DNA of 64,000 bases from Euglena gracilis (Eukaryota > Euglenida > Euglenophyceae > Euglenales): positions 75,244,192 through 75,308,191 of the forward strand of contig CP154956.1 in the NCBI GenBank assembly GCA_039621445.1, in the 5' to 3' direction. Positions within the stretch are counted from its first letter, which is position 1. The number at the start of each line of letters is the position of its first letter. Below the pieces are notes generated by a model. It did not search any database, was not told the origin of the DNA, and was given only the letters and a program-made list of their open reading frames with translations. Below are positions 48,039 through 64,000 of the stretch, one piece after another. Position numbers and translations under genes: made by a program.

Positions 48039-51000
48039 GTGTGTGTGTGTGTGTGCGCGCGCGCGCGTGTGTGTGTGTGTGAGTGCACGCGCGCCATGTG
48101 CTTCTTGTGTGTTGCCTAGGGGTTCACAGAAATCTACGTCCTCAAGGAGAACACTGAGTGGGACCTGCCTGGAATACTGTCAGAGTCTCCGGTGCTTGCC
48201 ATTGCCGCGATAGAAAATTGTCAGTCCCTGGTGCCCCCTTCGCTGCAGTGTATCATGCTTGTTACGGCTTACTGCACGCACCTCATGACTGTGCATCTGT
48301 GCTCCCCCCGGATTTGACCAGCAACAGTCTTGGAAATTGATTGTTAAACAGGCGCCATCTCTCGCCTTCCAGACCAGCGGTAAAAAAAAAGATACAGACA
48401 CTGTAAATGAAATATTCTTTCTGCTTTGGCAGAGGGGGAACACGAGTTACAGGGAAGGCGTTTTGTGCCCTCCAAATCTTCCAAAAAAACGGAAATTTAG
48501 GAAATGGGGGTGGGGTTTCTTAATACGAATTACCCCCCCCCAATATAAATCCCCCCGGCTTTATATTTTGGGTGGGATTTCAAGACCCTCAGCAGGGCCT
48601 TTAAACTTGGGGGGTCAAACTTTGTTGGGTGGCAGATACAAATCTAGGCAGCTTTCAACTACAATAAAATACCTGTTTTATACCAAAGTTTTGTTGTGCA
48701 TCTCCTGTTTCCCCAAAAATGTGCATTTTTTTGTCCGAAACGGACCATTTCTGGTGAAAAATTGTTATATCCACCCAAAAACTTTCTGCTTTTTCCTGAA
48801 TGGCACCATTGGCAGGCTTTGCTTGATATTTGAGTGGCAAAACCAAACCCCTGGGGGGGCTTTATATTTGGGGAAGTACAGGGCAGGCGCTTGAGAACAT
48901 GGTTAGAATTGGCCTGAACACGATTACACACGGAGTAATCGTGTTCAGGCCACACTTTTTTCTTATAAAAATCTATATCCTGGGCCGACACCTGCCTTGA
49001 AATTCTGCTGAAATAAACAGATTTCAGCTGGAAAGAATTTACTATTATGGCCTTAAGACCAAGTTATTGGGGGGCGAACTTTTTGATGAACATGGTGCCT
49101 ATCCCCCTCCCCACGGAAAACTGTCACTGACAAGTTGGCCGGTACGAGGCCCTTGACAACTTCCTATCATGACAGGTTGGCTTGGCTGGTACTGGGAAAC
49201 CTGATAGTTTCCTGGGCGGGACCCTGACAGTTTCTCGTGTAGGGCATTTCAAGGGAAGTCAATGAAAAATGACAAAAGGTTGGCCTGCACTGGGGATCCT
49301 GACAATTTCCCGGGGGGGGGGGGACGTGACAGGTTCTCGGGCATGACAGTTTCCTGGGGGGGGGGGGCATGCATAATCAGGATTTTTTTTTCACGTAAAA
49401 TAAACAATTCAAAAAAAACAGGATTTCCTGTTCCCGCACCTTCCCTGTAATTGGTGTTCCTTACCACGAATTCCACGGCAAGTGCCAGGCATGGGAACAC
49501 AGTTGTACCTAGGGTTGAATGATGCAGATGGTGACGATAGAAACATCCGCTGGTCAAGAAACGTGCCGAAACTATTGGGTCTTCAAAAATGGTGAATCCC
49601 CGTGCATTGGAGCGTCTCTCGTGGAACTTTGTATGGTTCACTGAGTGAACACACAAGTTTTTTACTGCCAGCACACACCAATACACAAATTGTGTCTCAC
49701 AACCAGTTAATCCTATTCCCTAATACTAACCCTAACCTTATCCCTTACAAATAGGTTAAACCCTCGGGTTGGGATTTCAGCCTTCGGCCAAATTTTAGCC
49801 TCGGCCTAATTCATAAACTCAGGGCCGAACTCAGGATTAACCTGCCAACTTTGGCTTAACCTAAACCCTGATTCCTTTCCGACTAACCTATCCCTAAAAG
49901 TAACAGAAGTCATTGTTATGTGCTGGCAAACCCCCTCAGCTTGCCCTAAAATAAGTGGACCCCCCCCCAGGTAGTTACTGGGACCTCCCTGGGGTGAGGC
50001 CCAGTGGTTTAAGGCTGCCTTATGAAATATCTCCTCCTCCATGCTCAATCATCATTCATACACGGCAACTGGTGCAGAGGATGGAGGTTAATAGCCATTC
50101 ATTTCTGACGTGAAGCGCAAGAACACAAGGCGATCCCCTTTGTGACTGGCTTCCCCCCCCACAGGGGGAGGTCCTAGAAGTTTACGGCTGCGGTTATTTT
50201 TTAGGGTTAATTCATACCCTGCAAATCTCAGTTGTGAAAATGACACGTCGCTTGTGGTTTGCAGAGCTCTGGGGTGTTTGATGCCGATGGTCACTGGTAG
50301 CTTAACCCTGTTTGCGGTGCTCGTTTTTCTGAAAACGAACCCCCAGAAAATGAGCCCGCATCCGTGAGCAGCGCGGTGGCCGTATCGCCCTTTGTCCACC
50401 AGCCGAGGGAGTACCGCGGCGAGGCCGGGCTGGCCGGCGAGGCCTCCGAGCCTCTGCCCGGCTGGCCACCCCGCCCGGCCGGCACCCCCACGCCCTCGTC
50501 CGAGGAGGAGGACGGCAACGACGACTCCGTCTCCTCCCCCTCCTCCGCCTCTTCCTCCTCCGCCTCTGCGGCCTCCGTCTCCGTCAGTTCCGGCCGCGGA
50601 TCACGGCCACCCCCGGCGGCGCCAGCGGGGGCAGGAACGCCCCGGTCACCGCGGGCGCAGGAAACCCGGCACAGCCCATATGCTGGTGGCGGGCAGCTAG
50701 AGCCGGCAGCCTCAGCCCACGCTCCACCCTCTGACCCCCCCCCCATGTGCCTGGCCTTCTTGGCCCAAACTGGCTGAGGGGTCAACTTTTGGGGCCGAGT
50801 TGACTCCAATAGCCATGGGGGCAAACAGGGGGAGGGGGTGCACTTCTTCTTGGATGGCTGGGATGGTCGTGTGGTACGTCGTTACAATTTGAAATGGGGT
50901 GGGCCTTCCCTGCGCGGGTTGCTCCGGCAGCGCCTCCAGCCGCACGCCGTACTTCCGCAGCAGCACCGCCTGATTCTTTCGAATCCCGACACCAGGGATG

Positions 51001-51212
51001 GAGGCTAGAGTTCCCCTTTGCTGACCCCACCAACCCCCGACCTGTGCGCCCTTCTGCCCTTTCACCACTCCTCCCACTTAATATCCCCAGCAGGCTAACC
51101 AAGCAAGAAAACGACGCTTGGTATGCTTTTTGGAGTCATTATCACAAAACAAAAAAAAAGTTGTTGCTGCTGCTGCTGCTCCTGCTGCTGCTGCTGAGGC
51201 TGCTGAGGCTGC

Positions 51213-51270
<58 letters not shown>

Positions 51271-52142
51271 TATGACCAAACGTTTTAAAAATGCCATTTT
51301 TGATAATTTTTTATCAAAATTGAGGTGTAAGGGGTTTTCTAGTCATTTGTGGGTGTCTGACTTTACCAGCAATTCCTGGACTTACAACACCACCCTTCGG
51401 CCGACCAGTACCAAACCAGATAATACAATACGGGGTTTCCAGGTGGGTAGAACCTTTGACAATTCTTTGACAATTTTGTCCAACAGTGCCCAAAATGGAA
51501 TAATGGGTCAATTTCGGATTTCTGGGTCAACTTTTCTGGCCCACCACTCGCGCCAGGCCAAAAATACTTCATTTTGTCCGTAAGTGGAGGTGCGCCCCCT
51601 GGGGTTAACCATAGGAGGCTCGAGCTTGAACGTAGCTTGAACCTGCTGTTAAGTGCATGATTTGGGTTTGTGATTGTGGTTTGGAAGTCCAAAAATATCG
51701 GTGCAAAGAGCCGGAAATCGACCTTTGGGGGGGGGGGTTTATTTGTCCTAAATATGGGTGAGATGGAGCACTACCAAGGAGGTGGGCATCATCTGGGAGG
51801 CGGAGAGACCTGACTGGGGGCACCGACTGTTCTCACAGGAAAGGAAAACTTCCATATTTAAAATCCACTCCTCAACTCGAAGTGGATCAACATTTCGCAT
51901 TTCATCAAATCAAGCCTCAGAAATCCCTTATGGTTCGGGATCAAAACCCACGAGACACACAGCACACACGGGGTGTGAACCACCACGTCGGCTCCCTGAG
52001 CGGCCGCGATGCCCTCGGACAGCGTGGCCGCCGCGGCGTTGCCGGGGTCCTGCTGCAGCAGGGCCTGCACCGCCGCCAGCTGGTGGCACATGCGGAGGAT
52101 GCCGGCCTGGATGGCCTCCGCCCCCGGGCCGGGGTCCGGCAT
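31094..52142 (-). CDS. G-patch domain protein, 368 codons over 21 kb
   Basis: A predicted RNA-processing or nuclear protein. Exons: 52002-52142, 50917-50987, 50378-50651, 47279-47407, 45261-45346, 42104-42212, 33716-33856 and 31094-31249 (TGA). It begins [22 protein letters not shown], a helical start. Next come a low-complexity acidic stretch ([23 protein letters not shown]), then the G-patch split over two exons ([13 protein letters not shown] | [14 protein letters not shown], then GRAVGLG), a basic cluster ([13 protein letters not shown], a likely nuclear signal), and two coiled-coil exons ending [15 protein letters not shown]. The order (N-terminal helix, acidic linker, G-patch, basic/coiled-coil tail) resembles vertebrate ZGPAT, but I see no CCCH zinc finger, so I leave the name open. 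Exon lengths sum to an intact frame under the stem rule. Confidence 0.87.
31250..33715 (-). other. G-patch gene intron 7, nonconventional
   Basis: CGCTGC (+2..+7) faces GCAGCG (-9..-4). The joint [14 protein letters not shown] is in frame. A plus-strand GC-rich frame at about 31440-31592 ([20 protein letters not shown]) lies inside and may or may not be real. It also holds the ATCC tract. Confidence 0.75.
33380..33499. repeat. (ATCC)n tetranucleotide repeat
   Basis: About 29 CATC units with three CTAT variants. A weaker complementary GGAT run occurs at 31872-31900. Confidence 0.95.
33902..38197. mobile_element. 4.3-kb TIR element, family C member 3
   Basis: Left CTTAGGCGGCGTAAATAGCCC and inverted right ATTAGGCGGCGTAAATTGCCC, flanked by perfect CCAGA target duplications (33897-33901, 38198-38202), define it. 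The interior repeats GGAAGCGG...CCGCTTCC dyads about a dozen times. Open plus-strand frames at 36456-37112 and 37033-37410 show no domain I know. It lies in a G-patch gene intron. Confidence 0.85.
39040..39895 (+). repeat. Family H repeat, copy 1
   Basis: It shares with 43190-43880 the string of landmarks GGATAGGGCATTCCA, GACATTTTCTTTGATTTTGC, GGCCACAA.AGCGCGCC, GATAGAGGG.CTCCAGGGG, CCGGAGATAATGT and TGGACCCCTTCGCGGCTGAA. It contains no protein frame I recognise. Confidence 0.8.
40438..41821. mobile_element. Poly-C-ended TIR element, family G copy 1, interrupted by a second element
   Basis: Left CCCCCCTCCCAAATATAAAGCCCC and inverted right CCCCCCCCAAATATAAAGCCC form the ends. The interior near 41600-41730 matches 48680-48810. 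A separate element at 41001-41519 is inserted in it. Confidence 0.75.
41001..41519. mobile_element. Nested TIR element with 10-bp target duplication
   Basis: GGGAGAATCA at 40991-41000 is repeated exactly at 41520-41529. Between them lie termini of G-run + AATAATTGATATC and inverted GATATCAATT + C-run, plus an interior of TTGCGGAAAAA-type tandem units near both ends. Confidence 0.85.
42213..45260 (-). other. G-patch gene intron 5, nonconventional with bulged stem
   Basis: GTCCCC(G)CAGCCTG at the 5' end pairs with CAGGCTGGGGGAC near the 3' end, with one bulged base. The joint GLGP-GRHAERQ is in frame. It contains family H copy 2. A duplicated ATAAGTGSGCACCCC motif lies at 44380-44700, next to a lone C-family-like end (CTTAGGTGGCGCATCTCG, inverted) near 44712-44735. 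Confidence 0.7.
43190..43880 (+). repeat. Family H repeat, copy 2
   Basis: Homologous throughout to 39040-39895, in the same orientation but in a different intron of the G-patch gene. Confidence 0.8.
45347..47278 (-). other. G-patch gene intron 4, nonconventional CAG/CTG inside the G-patch
   Basis: CAG is exactly at +4..+6 and CTG exactly at -8..-6, within a perfect GCAGGGCGG/CCGCCCTGC stem. The joint is [16 protein letters not shown], which rebuilds the G-patch core. It contains the element at 46148-46531. Confidence 0.9.
46148..46531. repeat. Poly-C-ended TIR element, family D-like
   Basis: C-run + TTGTCTTTGACACGCC on the left and inverted GGCGTGTCAAGGACAAG + G-run on the right form the ends. 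Internal AGTGCGGTTGACACG occurs near both ends. It shares the CCCCTTGTC tip with the other D elements but has its own stem sequence. Confidence 0.75.
47555..47850. repeat. CCAGTCAGTCACT repeat cluster, copy 3
   Basis: Four CAGTCAGTCACT or close variants are interleaved with four C-run/G-run foldbacks and GGCGCCTTCGGCGCC. It lies within an intron of the G-patch gene. Confidence 0.7.
47880..48093. repeat. (GT)n compound microsatellite
   Basis: GT units with regular TTGTG interruptions and GCGC stretches at either end. Confidence 0.95.
48530..48874. repeat. Poly-C-ended TIR element, family G copy 2
   Basis: Left C-run + AATATAAATCCCCCC and inverted right CCCCAAATATAAAGCCCCCC form the ends. The interior (AAAATGTGCATTTTT, CATTTCTGGTGAAAAA, CTTTTTCCTGAATGGCACC) matches 41590-41730. 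Confidence 0.8.
49103..49367. repeat. CCTGACAG tandem/TIR element, family E copy 2
   Basis: Left CCCC..GGAAAACTGTCACTGACA and inverted right CCCCCAGGAAACTGTCATGCCC form the ends. Internal units match 26490-26840. Confidence 0.75.
50652..50916 (-). other. G-patch gene intron 2, nonconventional
   Basis: GCGCAGG at +2 faces CCTGCGC ending at -4. The joint is [12 protein letters not shown] in frame. A second in-frame solution shifted by three bases exists. Confidence 0.6.
50988..52001 (-). other. G-patch gene intron 1, nonconventional CAG/CTG
   Basis: CAGGGA (+4..+9) faces TCCCTG (-11..-6). The joint is [14 protein letters not shown] with phase 0. It contains the (GCT)n tract at 51166-51267. 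Confidence 0.85.
51166..51267. repeat. (GCT)n/(CTG)n trinucleotide repeat
   Basis: About 34 GCT-type units with a few CCT and GAG interruptions. It is intronic, so the long Leu frame on the plus strand is not expected to be translated. Confidence 0.95.
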
Positions 52143-52155
52143 CGGGGCCCCCCGA

Positions 52156-52172
52156 CTGTGGGAGGAACGGGG
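52156..52172 (-). promoter_or_regulatory. Candidate spliced-leader acceptor of the G-patch gene
   Basis: CCCCCGTTCCTCCCACAG ends 13 nt before the ATG at 52142, an excellent pyrimidine tract plus CAG. It leaves almost no room for an ordinary 5' leader. Confidence 0.55.
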
Positions 52173-55100
52173 GTCTGAGTTGTGTCGGTTGAGGACCGGT
52201 TGCCCCTGCCATCGAGTTGGCGGCTGCTCACCAGCCCCCAGGGGGAGGGGCTTGGAGAGGGAGAGCAACAATATCCATCCAGGGGGGGGGGAGTCGGCGA
52301 GAAAAGTTTTACCAAAACACGCTCTGAAATGAGCTTTTCTCCGCCTTGCTCCCCAGAGCTGCTGTGCGACAGAGGATGACGCTTGCTGACACAGGTTGGG
52401 CACACCACAAACCGCCAGCTTCCCAGGGTGACTGATCGCACAGACGTCAGCATTCGCCACATTTCTCAAAAGCAAATGAAAATCCACCGGAAGGAAAAAA
52501 ATTGACCTATTGGGAGGGTCTCAGGCACACCCCCATTGCAGTTTGCAGGTGGGGGTTTGGGGGTTGGCAGATTGGTTCGGGCACCCCCCCCCCCCGCCCC
52601 CGCTGTTAAAGAGGGGGGTTGGGAGAGGGGCACTCCCCACCTAAACCCTGGACATCTGATATTGAACTGAGGGCTGGACCCAATACAACGGAATGAGAAC
52701 ATTCTAAACCACAAAAAAAGCGGAGAGCCAGTATGAACGGGAAAGAGCCGTTGGCCTGAACCCTGCAATCACGAAAAAGACTGTAACCCCCCCCCCCAAA
52801 CAACCTGGCGGGGCCCTTGCTCCTGGCAGTGGCCGAATAACTTGGCGGGGGGAGGGGCAAAAAAAAGATGGTTCCAATAACTTGGCACCCCCCTTTTTTA
52901 GGCAAAGTTCCTTTATGACGCTGAAAAAAAGAGGCCCAAATAACCTGGCAGGGGGGGAGGGCCAAAAGTTGGTTCCAATAACCTGGCACCCCGCCAGGTT
53001 ATTTGGGGGGGGTTTAGGAGGTTGGGTAACTTTGCGTTGATGTGTCCATCTTAGTTGATTTGGGCCATTTATGCAATGGCACAGATGGCATTTTTTCCCT
53101 TTAAAGTCACCATGCATTGCATCGAAAACCCAAAAAATAAAAATGCCATTGGTGTGGAGTCCCAAGACTGAAGAAGAAGAAGTTTGGGCTTTGACATTTA
53201 GGGTGCCCCAGAACAGGTGTCCCCCAGAGCATACAGGGCGCACATACCTCCCCCCCCCTTGTCCAACGACCGCTAATGTTCGTCTCTGACCGGGGGGGGG
53301 GGGTGTTAAAATGGCCAATGTTCGTCTCTGACCAGGGGGGGGGGGGGGGGGGCGTTAGACGAGGGGGGGGGGGATTTCCGGCGCATCTCGCTGGAAATTT
53401 TTGGCGCTTCGCGCCTGACAATAGCCAATCTAAAATAGCCCAAAAATGCGAACAGTGTCAACAAAATATTCACAAAAATCCACAAAAATACCCAAAATCA
53501 CCAAAATGGCACAAAATGGCCAAAAATGCTGTAAAAGTGTTCATATTGACCCAAATTAGCCCAACATTTGCCCAAATCAATGCAAAATGGTCCCAAATTA
53601 GCAAATAATAAACCCAAAATGCCCAAGAGGGAGACTTGTGGGAAAATTGTCCAAAAATGGGTTAAATTCTTCAAAATATGCAAAAAAAATGCCAGCATCG
53701 CCCAGCATCGCCCTGCGTCGCCCAGCATCGCCCAGCATCATCAGAGGTGCTTGCCCACAACGACGCCTTCTGCAACGTCACCATTGCGATAGAGAACACA
53801 ACAACCCACTGGTAGTGGTTCATCACAAGAAGTCAGAGAAGCTGCAAAGAACAAAATCAAAAGCAAGAACATTATCAAGTCTCATTTCCCCAAGATCGTA
53901 TACGAAAAGATTGTCTCTGACCGGGGGGGGGGGGTCGTTGGACAAGCCCGGTCGTTGGACAAGGGGTACGTCCTCAAGCCTGTTGAGTTGTTGAGTTATT
54001 TTTCGGTTGTTATTTTTTCCATTGTTTCGACAACCCCCTCAAATTAAAACAACCTTCTGGGATTTGGGATGTTCTATGCCAGCACTCATCAACATTGTGT
54101 CGCGGGAGGAGGCACGTGCAAGCGCCCGTACTGTTATGTTTTCTGCCTTTGCAGCAGCGGATGCTGCTGACTGTGCTTCTGAACCATCAGACGTTGATGT
54201 GCCTGACGTGATCTGAGGACCTCGGAACCAGCTTTGCACGAATTCCGCACTGGGATTGTTGTTGCTCTCGGGCTTTTGGGTTGTTAATTTTTGGTTGGTA
54301 TTTTTTCCAGTTGTCATTCTTTCCGGGACAACTTAGCATGTGTGTTTGGGGACCGCCCAACGGCTGCTTCATCAGCACAGGATGTTGCAGGAAAAAAGTT
54401 GGGAAATTGACACACCTAGCTACCACAACATCCCGGTGGACAAGACCACAATTTTTGTGTATCTTGGGAAATTTTTTATTTCTCCAGACCAACATTTTGC
54501 GGAGGGCACAAAACACCATGTTTTGCTCCCCCCCCCACGGTTTCAACCGTGGAAAATGGTGATGATCAGGCCAGAGTGTCACCGGCTTCTCAAAAACATT
54601 GATTTGAACCCGGAGAGTAAACAGAGGGGAAATTTGTTTTTCGAACAGACTGCTTGTGGTTTAAATGCAAGGTCGGACGTCTAAGTTGATTGCTATGGTG
54701 ATTAGAATTGCATCACATGGTATGGAAGGCCGAATCAACTGCAACCAAACTGCACAACCAGAGCTGAAATCTTCCACAAAAATGCTTTTGATTTGCCAAG
54801 CAAGCTTCGTTTAGGACATGAAGCGCTCGAACGGGTGTACCCCCGTTAGTGTGGGTCGTGCACTGTGGGTTAAAGAAACAGTAGGTCAGGACACATGCTC
54901 ATGCACAGCAACCCAGGTACATGACAGGGGGAGGAGGGTGTGAGAGAGTTGGAGGAAAGGCAACTGTTCCGGGGCCTCATGCGACCACCCTTGTCCAGAC
55001 ACAGTATTCCAGGAAGGGACAAAGGAAAGGGCAAAGGACACGGAGAGGAGCCCATAGACACACAACAACCGACGGAGCAAATCCCTTTGCGGTTGAACAT

Positions 55101-57110
55101 TTCCCTCTGATATGGCATCTTTCCCGACACCCACTACCCTGACTGGATGAAGGAGGGGCGTTGAAAATGCCTTGAAATGTGTTCCTTTATTCCAGTGCCC
55201 CGACCAAACATCCACCTGATACACTTAGGGCGAAATTGGATCATGAAGGCTCTGGGAGGGGGAGGGGCAGGCGGGGGAGGAGGACGGGGAGAGTTCCAAT
55301 ATGCAACAGACGGAGGGCAGCGGGGGGCGGCATGCTGCCCAGCAAAAAGCATTCCCGGTGCAGGTTGGATTCCAAATGTGCTTGTCTCTTTCGTCTCCTC
55401 TTCCCACAGGGAACCTCCTGCCTGGCCAGCTTCCAATGCGGTTGGACAGTGTCAATGACCCCGACAATTTCCCTGGCGAGACCCTGGCGAGTTCTCAGTC
55501 ATGACAGGCTCCTAGGCGATTCAACCACCGCTTCCAAAAGACGCTTTTTGTTGGCCAGCCGGAGATTGCGAATGTGAGGGCAGGAAGGGCCGGGCAAGGC
55601 GGCCCAGGGAGGGTCAGCAGCCAGGCTTTGGCTGGCGAAAAGTCAGGCGGAGGGGCGGTGGTGGATGGGGCGGTCTGTGGGACGTGGTACCTCAGTCACC
55701 GCCCGCCCACTCGGGGACACTGGAGGGGTGGGTGGTTGGGGGCCACTTTGATGGCACACGAGTGGGCAGATCGGAATTTGAGAAACACCCGGGGCGAATC
55801 TTGGCCAAGAACTGCTCCAGATTCACAAGAGAACAATCTGCACCAAGAAGAGACGTGCCTTGAAGAGCATCTGGGAACGAGGAGCCACCATCCAAAATAA
55901 CTTTGCATACAGTGGCCCTGCTGTGCAAATGTGATACCGTGGCCATACACCAAGGTGCAAGAAAGCACAATGTGTGTCCCGCACCTTCCTGTGGGGGCAG
56001 CGACTGGAAAGCATGGAAGAATGAAAGGGTACAGGAGGGAATGTGAACATCGTGTTCACTTTTTTGATGTCGGCACAGCTGCGAAGGGAATGCATAACAC
56101 TTCCTCACCCAGTTTCTGTTTAAAATGCCTTGCCAAGGGGAAGGTCCTCTGGATGTGGCAAAGGAATACCAGAAAATATTACACCACATCTTCCATAACT
56201 TTGTCTGCGCACAAATGCAACTTTGTCTTGTTCCTCCTTGGTCTTCGGCGTGGTATTTGGTCTTCGATTTTTTTCGGAAAATTGCCACCACCAGAGGGAG
56301 TCGCTTTTTAACACCGGGGGGGGGGGTCCAACTCAGCCCCCCACAAGCCCAGCCCAGATTTCTGGCCCTAGCCTGCGACCCTAACGGCATCCTCAAAGAT
56401 ATGTATGTCAACACTCTTCCGCGATTTTCGCGCATTTCCCCCCTTTCTGCAATTTTTTTTTCCGCATAAACCTAAAATTGAAGGCGAAATGAGTTCTGGC
56501 CACTTTTCAAGCGTTTCACAAGGGAACCCAGATGTTTTTTTTGAAAGTTTTGTTGCAAAATTGCCAAAATTTTACAACCTTGACAAATATGGCAATTTTG
56601 GGCCCTTTTTAGGTTTTCCCCACAATTCTTGCTGGGAAATAATTCCAACTCAGAAATATTTCCCAACACAGTTTTTGCACTCATTTTGCCGAACTCCCCC
56701 AAATTTAAGCAAATTTTTAGACGGGACCATTTTTATTTATACCAAAAAGTGTCGAATTCATTGCCTAAAACTGGCACACAAGATTATAAATTTTTTTGGT
56801 TTTACATCTGGCGCCCCTTGCTAGGCGCCTATTGGCACTTCCTTAGAGGCAGGGTGTTACAGACCCCCAGACCTCCTGGTTATATTTGGGGTGGGGGTTT
56901 AACAGACCTTTAACAGTGCACCAGTGGTGAAACGCAGTGGACCGAAATCCCCAGTACATTTCATTACGGGGATCCCCTCCGTTTGTAAATTGTAAATTTT
57001 AAATGATCAATTGTTAAGCTTGTGTCAACCTCACCTCTGCCGATTCGATTTTCGCCGCACACAGCCTCGACCCCGGCGGCGCCTCCTCCCGAGCCTTCGG
57101 TGCCACCGTT
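52173..57110. other. Intergenic region between the G-patch gene and the histidine phosphatase
   Basis: The only structured feature is the D-like element at 53245-53968. A fragment of the E repeat occurs near 55455-55515. Nothing coding is supported. Repeated TAACCTGGC(A)CCCC motifs occur at 52800-53000. Confidence 0.5.
53245..53968. repeat. Poly-C-ended TIR element, family D-like
   Basis: C-run + TTGTCCAACGACC on the left, inverted GGTCGTTGGACAAGGGG on the right, and GTCTCTGACCGGGG next to both ends mark it. The interior is A-rich with AAAATGGCCAAAAATG-like stretches and CGCCCAGCAT repeats. Confidence 0.75.
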
Positions 57111-63924
<6,814 letters not shown>

Positions 63925-64000
63925 CTGAAGACGGGGGTGGCTGCCTCCGTGCGATGCCTTTGCGGTGCGGGAGAGGCGATCCAGTCAGCACACTCTGAAG

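Larger units (their letters stand above)
47408..50377 (-). other. G-patch gene intron 3, nonconventional, 9-bp stem
   Basis: GCGCTGCTC (+4..+12) is the exact complement of GAGCAGCGC. The joint is [15 protein letters not shown], phase 0. It carries the CCAGTCAGTCACT cluster, a (GT)n tract, a G-family element and an E-family element. Confidence 0.85.

Overview
This is a eukaryotic nuclear window, most likely from a euglenid (Euglena or a close relative). All five genes I can support lie on the minus strand. Each is cut into exons of about 40-270 nt separated by introns of 85 nt to more than 8 kb. Most introns lack GT...AG. Instead their two ends carry short, perfectly complementary segments (5-12 nt) at a nearly fixed geometry: the stem usually begins at +2 to +5 and its partner ends two bases further from the 3' end. 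Six of them have CAG at +4..+6 facing CTG at -8..-6, the hallmark I recall for euglenid nonconventional introns. Splicing by this rule gives an unbroken reading frame in every case listed, and residue-perfect junctions in the GPI8/PIGK gene. Genes also contain ordinary GT-AG introns, and three start codons sit just downstream of pyrimidine-rich AG sites, as expected for spliced-leader trans-splicing.

Layout, left to right. (1) 1-9449: GPI8/PIGK, the catalytic subunit of GPI transamidase, with its C-terminal end off the window. (2) 17052-22424: an eight-exon protein I do not recognise. (3) 25150-28112: a dual-specificity phosphatase with a complete HCxxGxxR loop, 3' end unresolved. (4) 31094-52142: a G-patch protein of 368 codons spread over 21 kb. 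(5) 57111-63924: a histidine phosphatase (phosphoglycerate-mutase-like), entering from the right edge. The genes show no obvious shared pathway.

The rest is intron and intergenic DNA filled with short inverted-repeat elements and microsatellites. At least eight element families are visible as pairs or triplets inside the window. One (TIR CTTAGGYGGC, 5-bp target duplication) has three members of 1.7-4.3 kb. Two smaller elements have perfect 10-bp target duplications. Many families end in poly-C/poly-G, which explains much of the striking C/G-run content. Simple repeats include long (CA)n/(GT)n tracts, a 410-bp (GGT)n tract and a 1.4-kb GT-rich compound repeat. I see no tRNA, rRNA, CRISPR or bacterial-type feature. 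Splice sites were inferred by eye from frame, protein-family knowledge and end pairing; transcript data would settle them.
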